Under the pieces are notes generated by a model, which was not told where the DNA came from, searched no databases, and saw only the letters and a list, made by a program, of their open reading frames with translations. From contig JAULJL010000025.1 of assembly GCA_030761205.1 (NCBI GenBank), positions 2,962,001 through 3,026,000 on the forward strand: a stretch of 64,000 nt of DNA. The letters are read 5' to 3'. Positions 49,501-60,249 of the stretch are shown one piece after another (the first letter of the stretch is position 1; each line of letters starts with the position of its first letter). Made by a program: the position numbers and the translations under genes. The stretch comes from Fremontodendron californicum (lineage: Eukaryota; Streptophyta; Magnoliopsida; Malvales; Malvaceae).

Positions 49501-52500
49501 GCCCGCCTGCAGGCCCCAGCCTGTAGGGCCCGCCTGCAGGGCCCGCCTGCAGGCCCCAGCCTGCAGGTCCCGCCTGCAGCCCCGCCTGCAGGGATACTCT
49601 CCCCTGCAGGTCCCGCCTGCAGCCCCGCCTGCAGGGATACTCCCCCTGCAGGCCCCCCCCTGAAGTGCAAAAATTGCACTTCAGAAACACCCTAGGATAC
49701 TTATAAAAAAAAAAAAAAAAAAAACATGGAGACTATAAACTGGTTGTTTCTGAATTAAACAATCCTTGCATTAGTAAAAAAAAAAAAAATAAAAAAAAAA
49801 ATAAAAAAAAGAGGGGGCATGATCGGGATGCATGCAGGCAGTTTGCCTATACTTTTTGTTCATCCATTCCTTTAATCTTTTTATTTTATTTTATTTTATT
49901 ATTATTAGTATTATTATTTTTAGCATCCCTTTCACTTCTAAACAAATACTCTACAAAATCATCTAGCTTTAACATACTTTCGCGCCTATAAATATTGAAC
50001 TTAAACATGATATCATGAAGACCCATTTTATTTTATTTTTATTTATTTATTTTTATTACATTGCAATTGGGTCGTTTAAAGGTTTAAAATCTTCAAGAAC
50101 CCAATGCCACACCATCATAGGTTCTTATTGTTCTAGTATCACATGCATGATATCATGTATCATTAATTTTACATTTTCTTTTAAAAAAAAAAAAAAAATG
50201 TGGGACAATCATATCAAATTTCGAAATTATATATTTTCATACTTGATGTTATTTACAGTGCATAAGAATTTTTTTACAATAAAAAATTCTCATGCAGGGG
50301 GCAAAATGTAGACACTCGTTCTTGGTCAATAACATTTTATGCAGGAACAAATCTTATATGCAGCGGGCTTTAGTAATAGTCTCCCTGTCAGCAGCGCTCT
50401 TGGCACGTCGCTTGGCACGTCACTTGGCACGTCTCTTGGCACGTCGCTTGACACGTCGCTTGGCACGTCTCTTGGCACGTCGCTTGGCACGTCTCTTGGC
50501 ACGTCTCTTGGCACGTCTCTTGGCACGTCTCTTGGCACGTCGCTTGGCACGTCGCTTGGCACGTCGCTTGGCACGTCGCTTCTTGGTAGCAGGACTTCCT
50601 GCAGTAATACACAACTACATGAAGACTGTGGAGCTAACCCGGGAAGGTTGGCAGGATTCTTGAGTTTGCTCCACTCTTGGGATGTCTTGGAGAGCATGGC
50701 TTGGAGGCTCAGATATGGAGATTGTTAAGAAGTTCGCTTCTTAACCTTTCCCTGGAACACAAGTGCTTCCCTATCCCGCTGAACAGACAGTGCATTCTCA
50801 AGCGTGCTGTCAGTAGCCTTCATTCACTACATGTGACTGAAACACTTCTCTTAATGTAACCTCCCATAACTGACATTTCTCCCACTATCATATATAACCT
50901 CTCCACCACCCATGATTGAGAGGAAGTTTATATAAAATAACTTCCCACTCTGTTAATAATTTCTCCTGATAACCTCTTTGAAGAGGCTATAAATAGAAGC
51001 TCAAATGCTTCATTTAGGATCTTTTGGCCATTTGACAAACTTTCTGACGTTAAGAATTCTCTGCAACATTTTCTCTGCAATTTCTACAACCACCATACTT
51101 TCCACCATCCTCAGCCACCTACAGCCTTCATCACCACCACCTGCCACCGCACTTGTTCTCCAGGGTCTGCTCCAATCTTCCTCTCCGCCATCTCTCTACG
51201 ATATCTCGTTTTACTGGTTTGCAACGTTTCCTCACCCGATCAAAAACACCCTCTACACTACTCTTTTGTAATAACAATAGTAGGGCAGGTGTCACATTTT
51301 CATTATCCTTTTTGACCTAAAATTTAAACAATTTATTGTATTGTGAAGTCTACTATTTGAAAAAATCGCTTCATTTCTTGAAATTTCAAATTTTTAAAAA
51401 GAATTTGGATTGTTCATCCTGAATTTCCAACGAACACATTTAGTGCACGTTGTTCATCATATCAAACTATTCAAAAACCACATTTCATCAAAATTTTGGA
51501 AATGGCTTTTGCCAATTTCAGATTCGTGTTCTAAAAATAGTATTATGGGAACTTGTCTTTTCTTGGATACTTGTTTTTTTTTTTTCCCTTGATAATTTTT
51601 TCATTAGAAATTTTGTGATAGCCATTTTTTGGTAATTTTTCATTATGTAAGCAGTTATTGCGCTATCTGGATCCTTTTGTGTAGCATTTCTAGTGGCGAT
51701 GCTGATGAAGTTACTGTACAAATAATCATATTGTAAGACCTTGTAGTGTGGCTGACCTGTAGTTTATCCTTGTTGAGGTTTATGAACTTACCAATGTGGA
51801 GCAGACATTTATGTTAACTCACTGCCAGAGCCTGAACAGTTGGTAAATATTATCCCACCTGACACGTGTCTTGAAAACGATATTTAGCTGGCAGTTTCTT
51901 TTCTTGTTGCTTTTTCCAATTTAAGTATTCATTTTGGTTATCATCTGTCAAATGTATCTCTTGCCCCACCTTACATTTTTACCTGAATGATTTTAAGTAG
52001 ATCAATTTGATGGAAACCTATCTCTTGCTATTTTGTCACCTATGTTTTTAGCTTTTTAAAATTCTTTCAGGTGGCACTACAACACTACGGCACTAGTACT
52101 ATCTCATTTTGAACCTTTATTTTATGATATGTACTTAGCTTCAGATCCTATTATACTATAGGAGTTTGTTCTTACTTCTAGCTCTGAACAATCTATAAAG
52201 AGTTGTCTAGTCATTATGAATAGGTAAAGATGATTTGTTTGAACCCGCCCCATAGAAGATCCTGCTTCCCACTGCTACATTAGTTAATGATTTAATCCTC
52301 TGCCTGATTGATGGTGTAACATTTATTGCCCTCATGCCCCTTTTAAATGAATATTTTTGGTGTCTCTGCAACTCACAAAGGGATTATGGAGGAAACGGGT
52401 AAATTCGATCTGGCACTTTGAAGGAGTCATTCATCTTTCTATAGCACCTCTGTATGCCAAATGGAACTGCTCAAAAACTCTTCTTTTTTCTGGAGTTGTA

Positions 52501-55267
52501 GGCTGCTGTTAAAATATGTCGTAGTTTCTAGTATCTTTTTCTGTGAATATCTTTGCTCAGGCAATCCATTTCATTCTCCTCTTTTATTCTTGAAGGACAA
52601 AGGGATTATGGAGGAAACGGGTAAATTCGATCTGGCACTTTGAAGGAGTCATTCATCTTTCTATAGCACCTCTGTTTGCCAAATGGAACTGCTCAAAAAC
52701 TCTTCTTTTTTCTGGAGTTGTAGGCTGCTGTTAAAATATGTCGTAGTTTCTAGTATCTTTTTCTGTGAATATCTTTGCTCAGGCAATCCATTTCATTCTC
52801 CTCTTTTATTCTTGAAGGACTATGGACAAACACATCCAGAAGTAACTGTTCTTGATCCTCCAGATGCAATACAACATTTACACAATCGCCAGTCAATGCT
52901 CCAGGATGTGGTTGATTTGAACTTGTCAGACTTCCATGGTAATTGCGGTCCACTATATTGAACTCGAGAGATATTTTGTAGACTTTTTTTCTTTCAAACT
53001 TTTGTTCAAAACTATAGAAATATGAAACATGGTTGCTTGGTAATTTTTGCAAATGGCTATTTGTTATTGTAGGCAAAGTTGGTGTTCCAAGACAAATGGT
53101 TATTACAAAAGATCCTTTATCCATCCCTGATGAAGTTACTAAAGCTGGGCTGAAATTGCCCTTAGGTACAGTCTGTTTCTATTTGTTTGTTTTTGGTGGT
53201 TGACCTCTATATCTGGTTTAAAATTCAGACACCATTTACTCTTTAATAGAACAAATCAGCAGATCACCAACCCTAGGCTGTTAGATAAGAATAGCCGGAT
53301 ATCACCAAGAGAAATTCATCATGATTACCTAGTCTCGGCTATTATTGGATGCTTTTTGTGGTATATTCACAGATACTAAGAAACTTTTTGCATGAAGTTT
53401 GGGGGGAATTGAATACCAATTTGTGTTAGTATTCATTTTGTAGATGGTGATTCAGTATTATAATTATTTCTAATGGTTTGTTCTGTTGATCAATTTATAA
53501 ATATCCATGTTTCATTTAATTGTTTCAGTTGCTAAACCACTAGTAGTGGATGGAAGCACCAAGTCACATGAGCTTTTTCTTGCATATGATCAGTTCTCTC
53601 TGTCTGAACTTGAGCCTCCCTTGGTTCTACAAGAGTTTGTTAATCATGGTATATTTGTTGCAACGGATTCATGAACCTCACCATTTCCTTTGTAGCCATC
53701 TTTATACTAATTATTTGAAAATAATCCATGTTTGTATTATCATAGGTGGTGTTCTTTTTAAAATTTATATTGTTGGGGATGCAATTAAGGTTGTAAGACG
53801 CTTCTCTCTACCCAATGTCAGCAAATGTGAGCTAGCAAAAGTTGCCGGTATTTTCCCTTTTCCAAGGGTTTCATCTGCTGCAGCTTCTGCTGATGATGCA
53901 GATTTGGACCCTGGCATTGCTGGTAAGTGATTGATATATGATATGCATGTTTACACTCATTTGTATATGAAATTCAAATTAAATTTTCCTTCATACCTTA
54001 CATCTATGTTACTCGGACTCGAGTGTGAATGTCGGATATGGGTATGTGTCCAACACGGGTAGGTTCAATTTTTTCTAAGAATTCCATGTATTTGGAGGGT
54101 CCTTGGAGGATCATATCCCCATACCCATGTTCGGATATGCGTCGGACATGAACGTCAGACACGGGTACTTCAAGAAAAATGAAGAGTCGGAACAACATAG
54201 CCTTATATAGTTATTCTTTGGTTTTATTGTGAAGTGCTTACGAGGGTTCTGCGCATCTGTTGTGTGGGTATAATTACAGTTGTGTTTGTACTAATCTGTC
54301 ATTCTTGTTGCAGAACTTCCTCCTCGACCTTTGCTGGAGAGGCTTGCAAAGGAGCTCCGTCACCGACTGGCAAGTTATTAATTTCACCATATCAAGCTAG
54401 ATAGATGGAATTGTATAATTTTAATTAGTTAATATAGTTAGTTATACACTCTGTGTTTTACAGGGCCTTCGGTTGTTCAATATAGATATGATCAGAGAGC
54501 ATGGGACAAGAGACATCTTTTATGTTATTGACATTAACTACTTTCCTGGTAAGTGGATGGAGGACATTCTTGCAAGTTATGGAAGAATGTCTATTCTAAG
54601 TGTATTTGTGATACATCAGTGGACTATAAACCTGTTAAATAATAAGAGTTGCCTATTCAGATAAGTTCATAGGGAAGATAACAACTTGAAGATGGTTTTG
54701 CCATCCTGAATGTGATGCATTTCCAGTTGAATAAATGGAGCTTGAGATGGTATATGCTAGCTATGTTGCTCCGACTCTTCATTTTTCTTGAAGTATCCGT
54801 GTCCGACACATATCCGGACATGGGTATGGGGATATGACCCTCTAAGGACACTCCAAATACATGAAAAACTTAGAAAAAATTGAAAATATCCATGTCGGAC
54901 ACATACCCGTATCCGACACTCACACCCGAGTCCAAGTAACAGAGTATGCTAGTGAAATCCCCTATAGATGTTATGTTATAATACGTAAATATGCCGAAAA
55001 TTTTATCTTGCATCTCTCCTCTTTAACATTCATTCTCAGCTTCTGATTATGTTCTTCATGAGTTAAATGTAATAATAATAATATATTTTCAAGCCCCTTA
55101 CTCCATGCATGCTTCAAACACTTATTCTTTTATTAGAATCAGTGGTTAAAGAAGTTCTTTGCATTGCTCTTTCAGGATATGGAAAAATGCCAGATTATGA
55201 GGACATTTTTACAGATTTTCTACTCAGCTTCGTGCAGAGCAAGTACAAGAAGAGGCCTGCTAATTAG
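43565..55267 (+). CDS. ITPK3: Inositol-tetrakisphosphate 1-kinase, ITPK3-like
   Basis: ATP-grasp kinase that phosphorylates inositol tris/tetrakisphosphates on the route to phytate; cytosolic/nuclear. Ten exons: 43565-43695, 45125-45206, 45415-45447, 52818-52938, 53073-53165, 53529-53648, 53746-53922, 54314-54369, 54464-54548, 55176-55267; all junctions keep frame, 329 residues. Start [10 protein letters not shown], then [30 protein letters not shown], the substrate loop [14 protein letters not shown]-grasp lysine in [24 protein letters not shown] hinge, and metal ligands D279, D294, N296 ([15 protein letters not shown]). Intron 8 has a GC donor (CTG then GCAAGT). Intron 3 is 7.4 kb and contains an LTR element and a duplicated 3' splice site. 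Introns 1, 7 and 9 carry short TIR elements. The coding frame is intact despite all insertions. It could be named ITPK2 in some species. Confidence 0.95.
44127..44301 (-). mobile_element. CTATGTT-family short TIR element, copy H
   Basis: TTATGTTGCTCCGACTC at the left, GAATCCGAGTAACATAG at the right. Flanks CTTGGCAC (44119-44126) and CTTGCCAC (44302-44309) match at 7 of 8. In ITPK3 intron 1. Confidence 0.9.
45876..46838 (+). repeat. 5' LTR (963 bp)
   Basis: TGTAGA...TCTACA. Contains sixteen 12-bp repeats at about 45969-46165, a TATA box TATAAATA at 46569-46576 and AT-rich U3 sequence before it. Compared by eye with the 3' LTR it differs by one 12-bp unit and about five substitutions. Confidence 0.95.
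45969..46165 (+). repeat. 12-bp tandem array in LTR1 (about 16 units)
   Basis: Unit CTTGGCACGTCG, with some units CTTGGCACGTCT. Each has an ACGT core spaced 12 bp. Because 12 is divisible by 3, several frames stay open on both strands and produce low-complexity peptides that are not genes. Confidence 0.95.
46910..48190 (+). CDS. Retrotransposon gag polyprotein
   Basis: Nucleocapsid/capsid protein of the LTR element, 426 residues, starting 72 nt inside LTR1. Residues 10-45 form a charged helix ([19 protein letters not shown]); 50-110 is a Thr/Asn-rich linker; about 155-270 is the retrotransposon gag domain ([57 protein letters not shown]). A C-terminal CHHC knuckle (C399, H402, H407, C412; C-x2-H-x4-H-x4-C) replaces the usual CCHC, as in Tat-lineage gags. 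The frame then stops; pol does not follow in any frame. It is intact, so it could still be made; packaging and mobilisation would need enzymes from another element. Confidence 0.92.
   Translation: MEDSAEDQSVTVPSYIQDLMKMMKANEERMQMLEENNRKMMESISQFTPSSNVTTTQVQLVNNRNGNIAGGNTLATNGNGENTSDASNPVPTGTLDMINTLLAGTSTVVVPPTNTQDLVTREELQRLLEEKNKILNFSEFDLKLPYPARIAAKPYPADYISPKFKQFNGKTGDAREHVMKFVETLGVAGLDDDLKLKEFSKSLTEKAYTWYANLIPSSVESWNQMCMIFGEKFFSTQEKVSLVDLGREYQRPKENVMDYIQRFREKVLDVQEDHDENELVKVCIQGMFDEFQLYLQNLSLPSFSTLVEAARRTNNTIMGNKKRTNQFNQREGVFFASHEEKSYKNPRLNYDERVSPTSFPCSMEKVLELLNKWVNEGSVRLPNVECQPTNEEKASNMYCHLHRTVGHPTKECNTLRKIYHGKMKNN
48401..48990 (+). repeat. 67-bp minisatellite, about nine units
   Basis: Unit starts GGAGAAGTCGGCCGTTGTGG and contains CATGCGCCACTTCCGTCACT; unit starts at 48401, 48468, 48535, 48602, 48669, 48736, then more diverged units near 48803, 48870 and 48937. 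Since 67 is 1 more than a multiple of 3, all three plus-strand frames pass through every unit and are open for 128-172 codons. I regard it as non-coding. Confidence 0.93.
49019..49100. repeat. Perfect 11-bp inverted repeat
   Basis: GCACACTACGT at 49019-49029 and ACGTAGTGTGC at 49090-49100 with a 60-bp loop. Inside the retroelement, after the minisatellite. Possible RNA stem; role unknown. Confidence 0.7.
49325..49660. repeat. GC-rich CCTGCAGG array
   Basis: About 23 CTGCAG sites in 335 bp, in units such as GCCTGCAGGGCCCA of about 14-17 bp. Twice the order GGATACTCTCCCCTGCAGG interrupts it. It directly follows poly(A) runs at 49268-49323 and is by far the most GC-rich stretch of the window. 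Part of the retroelement interior. Confidence 0.93.
50307..51257 (+). repeat. 3' LTR (951 bp)
   Basis: Near-identical to the 5' LTR, with 15 rather than 16 units of the 12-bp array (about 50399-50584), which accounts for the whole 12-bp length difference. TATA box at 50988-50995. Followed directly by the target duplication CTACT. Confidence 0.95.
52375..52820 (+). repeat. 222-bp tandem duplication across the ITPK3 exon 4 acceptor
   Basis: ACAAAGGGATTATGGAGG begins at 52375 and again at 52597; the copies are nearly identical (one difference seen, TGTATGCC against TGTTTGCC) and each ends CTCTTTTATTCTTGAAGGAC. The second copy runs into exon 4 (GAC TAT GGA). The first copy therefore carries a complete, unused duplicate of the 3' splice site. 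Confidence 0.95.
54004..54200 (+). mobile_element. CTATGTT-family short TIR element, copy I
   Basis: Begins CTATGTTACTCGGACTC and ends GAGTCGGAACAACATAG. Flanks CCTTACAT (53996-54003) and CCTTATAT (54201-54208) match at 7 of 8. In ITPK3 intron 7. Confidence 0.93.
54761..54944 (-). mobile_element. CTATGTT-family short TIR element, copy J
   Basis: Begins CTATGTTGCTCCGACTC and ends GAGTCCAAGTAACAGAG. Perfect 8-bp duplication TATGCTAG at 54753-54760 and 54945-54952. In ITPK3 intron 9, opposite in orientation to copy I. Confidence 0.95.
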
Positions 55268-55650
55268 TTGTTGGATTATTGGAGCAAATATCGACCGTAC
55301 ATGATGTTTCATGCAAGTGTGGCTCAGATGATGGAAGAACAACTGTCAAACCTGAAATCAGTTTTTAACCTCTGGTATGGATGCCCTTTGCTCAAGTTAC
55401 TAATATGTATGGATGGTTGACTGATTTTCTTCTAAAGAACAAAAACCCAATCACATGCAACAGTTTTTTTAGCCCTTCAATTTCTTTTTCATCTTTGTTT
55501 GGTTTAACTTCCTCTTGTTTTATGCTGCTGGATCATATGAAATGATTGGATTACAAGTTTCCAGTTATGTAGTATGAATTCTGAGTCCTGATAGATTATA
55601 CTTTTGAGAGCAAATAAAGAGTTGTAAGTTGAAATTGAAAGAGTAATATT
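55268..55650 (+). terminator. ITPK3 3' untranslated region
   Basis: Follows TAG at 55265-55267. AGCAAATAAAGAGTTG at about 55609-55624 is a plausible polyadenylation signal. After it, 55660-55770 holds short GGATTCGGAT-type repeats. 55780-56027 shows nothing further. Confidence 0.5.
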
Positions 55651-56027
55651 ATTGTTAAACTACAATCAAATTCGGATTCGGATAGTAATATGTGGATTCG
55701 GATTTTAAAACAGTTTTGTGAATTCGAATTCGGATGATACAAAAAATGCAGATATCCGACTTGCTACCATCCCTATCCCAGCCCCATTATTCTATGTACA
55801 TAAAATACAGCTATGCACATGTTATAGACAAATATACATTTTTCTTCTTCAGTTCACCAAAAGGGGAACCACTTGTAGCAAATAAAATGGCAATGACAAG
55901 TTAGGAGAACTGAAGGAGAGAGTTCATAAACTTTGACAAATAAAATGGCAATGTGTTGCCTTCTTTCAACTTCATTAGCAAGGTTACAACATGGAAACCG
56001 AAAGGAAAAGAGTAATACTCATGCTAA

Positions 56028-58776
56028 CTAACAATCTAACTCGTCAATATTGGTTCGAAAAATATAATCTTCACCCTCTAATTCTTCTTGATATAGAGAA
56101 ATTGACGGCATCTCAATCTTTTCAGTGGACTCCCCACCATCTAATGACCTCCTTCCCTGAAAATGCTAAAAAGTGTTAATTTTATACACCAGAAAATCAT
56201 CACAGATGAAAAGCTTATAAATATTTGCAAAAATAAAAGGATGAGGGAATTGAAAGTTTGTTTCCTTTGTTCTTTCCATTTTTCACAATTAACTCTCAGG
56301 AATGACTCATCACCAGAAAACTAATTAAAGTACCATTTATTACACAATTCTGATAATATTACATGCATTACTTATCTATGTTGCTCCGACTCTTCATTTT
56401 TCTTGCAGTACCCGTGTGCGACGCATATTCGAACATGGTTATGGGGATATAATCCTCCAAGGACCCTCCAAATACATGAAAATCTTGAAAAAAATTGAAC
56501 ATATCCGTGTCGGACCCATACCCATGTCCAACACTCACACCCGAGTCCGAAGAACATAGTTACTTATAGCAGACTTTTCGAATCCCATGAGTATATAATG
56601 TGCATGTTGAAAAGAAAAAAGGATTAAATGTTTTAACTCAATGTGACAGCTATGAAGTCTGGACTAACCTTCCTCAGTATATAGAAAAAATAGTGAAACC
56701 CATCTCCAAAAGTACTCCATTCGACAGACCATGTAAATTTGGGATTATGAAAGAAAGGTCTCCTGAAGTGTGGCTATATGAATGAAAATTCCAAGTAAGA
56801 ACAATATTCCAAATATTTAAAAAAGGATAAAACCGCATAAAATTGTTTGTTGTACCTGGCCGAAAGAAATAGATAAGAAAATGCCATCGGGTTTCAAAAC
56901 CTTATGAACACCTTCAAGCATTGCCATGACCTTGGATACTGTTGCAGGCTCTGGATTCCATGGATCACCACTGTCCACAAATAGTACATCCTTCAAACAA
57001 ATAAAATGGGAAAAAAAAAAGAAGAAAAAAGAATAGGCATGATGGGACTTACTAAAAAAAGCAATAAAAAAAAACTCGGCAGTGAAGAAATGATAACTAA
57101 ATGATTAAGAAAACCAAAATTGAAATTCCAGCATGTGTAAAAGAAAATTCATCTTGGATTATCAGTTTACCATGGTTCCTTTCTCAATAACCACATCAAA
57201 ACACTCGTTGCTAAAGGGGAGGTCTAGCATGTCTGCTTCCAGCACTTTTATTTCTGATGAAGAGGTAACAAGAAAGAAAAAACCGATGAATGAAACTAAT
57301 TTAAAAATAATCTGGTTCTGGTGAAAAGAATTCTGTTTCCACCATTACTAAGATAATAAGAAAAATAATCATTACTTTTCCACAACAAATAAGTGAAAAA
57401 GGATATCTTTCTGACATTTGACCAACGACATCTGCCAATGTAGTTGAGACTGGTACTTAGAAACAGGAGTCAAACTCTTATCTGGTTTTGGTTTCATATG
57501 GCAAAACAAGTGAAGAATTCATATTAAAGTCTAGCACTCACCATGACTGTTTTATACTCATGTTTTTTGGATTACCACTTTTCAAATGAAAAGACTACGA
57601 ATAGCTAACTATCTAGGATACAATCTCTCAGTTTGAAGATTGATTTGGTAGAGTGATCGTAACTCGTAAGATATCATGTAAACATAAAATGGCAAGAATT
57701 TCCTTCCATAAATGTCATATGCAATACTTAGTTCAATGATCTGCCCCATATGTGAAAAAATTCATTGGACAAAGGCAGTAAACTTGAATCACAAATTCAG
57801 ACAACAGTTCATGTGCATATTCATCATAGACTCAAATCAAGCTTCAAATTGTAATAGGCCAAACAGACAAAAAAAAATAAAATGCAATAGAAACTTCAGA
57901 AAATATCTGCCAAACGCACCTTCATATCCCTTAGACAACAACCTTTCTCTCATCCTCTCTACTGCAACAGATGACAAATCAATGCATGTTATCTCAGTGA
58001 TCCCATCCTTGTAGAGCTCTTCACACAACTGTGAATTCCCACAGCCCAATTCCAGCACCTTCATCATATAATTTTCTCATCATTATCATGTTAAAGTAAT
58101 TGAATCCCATTCCCACCAGAATCAAGCACAACCAAAATGAAAACGCAACCCAGCAAGCCAATTACCAATTACCAATTAGGCAAATAGGACTAACACCCTA
58201 AAAGCTTATATTGGCCTACTCTGTAAAGTAAGGTCTTTCTTTGTTCTTCCCCCCCCCCCCCCTTTTTTTTCACTCAAATTAGGCTAAATATCAAGAATTT
58301 AATCCAGTATCCCAAATAAAGCTCAGAAACCCAAATAAGCGACTACCCATTTGCTCTTATGCCTTGAAGTATAGACTTTTAGCAGTATGACTAGAAATTC
58401 ACTCAAAACCAGTACAAAATATGAAGCAAAATGCATTAAAAATAAAGATACAGAGAGAGAGAGTACGTACTGAGGAATTGGGTTTGATATGGGCTTGAAT
58501 GAGATGGCGAAAATGAGAATAATCTTTGAACCACTCATAGTGTTCTTCATTAGAGAAACGCTGGTTCCTGAAATACATACAAAGAACAACAAATCAAAAC
58601 ACACAAAAAAAAAAGAGTTTTTTTGGATAATAAAACTAAAAAAAGGGAGGACAAAAATGGACAAAAAAAAAAAACTTGAAACAGGAAAATGGTTACCAGT
58701 AGTTAGGATCAAGGTAGGCCGAAGCGGACGAAGGAGGGTCGGTCTTTTTAAGTTCTGCACCTGGGTTTTGATCCAT
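56028..58776 (-). CDS. SAM-dependent methyltransferase, EEF1AKMT4-like
   Basis: Class I methyltransferase of the EEF1AKMT4/METTL13 group; animal members methylate a lysine of translation factor eEF1A. Exons 58697-58776, 58471-58567, 57920-58058, 57171-57253, 56856-56990, 56669-56773 and 56028-56156 join in frame to 255 residues, the same length I recall for human EEF1AKMT4. Visible: start MDQNPGAELKKTDPPSS, PNYWNQRFSNEEHYEWF at 25-43, SAM-binding motif I VLELGCGNS at 60-68, acidic motif II end CIDLSS, FDVVIEKGTMDVLF (motif IV position) and PHFRRPFF then GFHYFFYIL near the C-terminus. Intron 6 carries TIR copy K. Substrate in plants is inferred from homology only. Confidence 0.9.
56376..56559 (-). 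mobile_element. CTATGTT-family short TIR element, copy K
   Basis: Begins CTATGTTGCTCCGACTC and ends GAGTCCGAAGAACATAG. Perfect 8-bp duplication TTACTTAT at 56368-56375 and 56560-56567. In intron 6 of the methyltransferase gene. Confidence 0.95.
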
Positions 58777-60249
58777 CTTTTTGGTTATCAAGTTGTTCCG
58801 CTTTATTTCCTGGCCCTTAAACCCTAACCAAATTCGTAGCTACTTTTTTATTTAAAAAAAGAGAGATTATTTTCCCTTATTATTTAAACTTTCCGGTTTC
58901 CCCTGCTGGCTTTGCATTTAAAAATTAAAAATTATGGACTAAAATAATAATAATAAATTAAATTTTATCATTTTATTTAATAAATCTTATATTTTGATTA
59001 TATTTAAATAAATCTTTAATTTATAATTTACACATAAACGTTTAACTTTTAATTTATACATAAATAAATTATTAACCTTTAATTTATATCTAATAAATTT
59101 TAACATAAATTAATTTTTTAGTTGAAATAAAAATTTATTCAAATACAAATCAAAATATAAGTGTTTATTTAGATACAATAATATATAAAAATTTACTTAA
59201 AAATAAAATAATTCATTTTTTTTAATATTTTAACCAAAATTATAGTATTATATCTTCTAAATTTTATGTTCTCATTTTTATACCATCAGATTTTTATTTT
59301 TTAGTATGCACAGAACTAGCAGTCTAAATAAAAATTTAAAAAACAAGTTAGGCATAGGTTGGTGGTTGAGACTTTTTTCTTTTTAAGATAAAATTCAATT
59401 TAAAATTTTTGCTTGATATAGCAAAATATTATTTATATATATATATATATATATATATTGTTCTTTTAGAGAACAGGGAATTTTATGGTCTAAAATTAAC
59501 ATTTTTGAAACTTTTAAATAGAGTTTCCATTGATTGATTTTTGGAACTACAGTTTGTGTTTTTGGACAGGAAGTGTTAGTTAAAGGGGTTTTCTTTTTGG
59601 TCTTGTAGTAACGGTCCGCTGCTGTTGGCTTATCCTAAGAAGAGTGTTTTTATCCTTTTTTTAGTATCTTTTGGTTCCAATTCATTTTTTAAATATGCTT
59701 ATTATTATTATTATTATTTACATGTATAACTTTTTTTAATTAATTATGAAAGTCATATTTGATGTATTGAAAAATAATAAATTAAAAAATAATGAAAAGA
59801 AATCGAATTCAAAAAGAAAAGAAAAGAAAAAAGGATTTTTTTTGCTTTTTTTTTTTTTTTTAAATAAATTTTACCAATTAAGAGAAGCTATAGATAATTA
59901 CTAGTAGCAATTTCTTTTTATTCATTAATCCAATCAAGTAATTATAATTTACCCAAGACTTATGTTTTTCAAATGTCCCAAATCTGAATACTACATGTCA
60001 ACTCAAAATAGTTATAGATACATGAAACACATCAAATTAAATAGTATTATATTTTTCATTTAAAGATTACAAACAAAGAAGTGAAATTCACCAATTAACA
60101 ATAATGATCAAATTTGAGAAAAATATCTAAAGTTTCTTGACAATGACTACAAATTTAAATTATACAAATTTGCCAAAACTCGAGAAAAAAGAGGAAAGAA
60201 AGAGAAGAAGAACCTTATCTCTCCAACTCCCAAAGCCTAAGTAAGAAAA
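58777..60249. other. AT-rich intergenic region
   Basis: Divergent promoters of the methyltransferase (minus) and the mTERF gene (plus) must lie here. Contents seen: (TA)n at 59430-59458, ATT microsatellite at 59698-59717, otherwise AT-rich DNA without gene or clear transposon. A C-run then T-run at 58251-58270 lies within the methyltransferase gene. Confidence 0.55.

Larger units (their letters stand above)
45871..51262 (+). mobile_element. Young non-autonomous LTR retrotransposon with gag only (TR-GAG type)
   Basis: The element occupies 45876-51257 and is bracketed by a perfect 5-bp target duplication CTACT (45871-45875, 51258-51262). Its LTRs begin TGTAGA and end TCTACA. A primer-binding site TGGCGACTCCGCTGGGGA lies 3 nt inside LTR1 (46842-46859), and a purine tract GCAGGGGGCAAAA directly precedes LTR2 (50294-50306). 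The 3.5-kb interior has one gag gene and then repeats; no protease, reverse transcriptase, RNase H or integrase frame exists. Lineage looks Ty3/gypsy, Tat-like, from the gag zinc knuckle. It sits in sense orientation in ITPK3 intron 3. Confidence 0.95.

Noticed and set aside
45969..49660. Regularly spaced repeats resembling a CRISPR array
   Set aside because: No unique spacers, tandem units abut directly, and the setting is a plant retrotransposon.
49199..49690. Gly/Ala/Pro-rich open frames on both strands
   Set aside because: Translation of the CCTGCAGG array and adjoining homopolymers; not a gene.
46838..50306. A hidden pol region (protease, RT, integrase) in the LTR element
   Set aside because: I looked after gag in all frames; only repeats, homopolymers and short AT-rich frames follow, with no RT or integrase motif.
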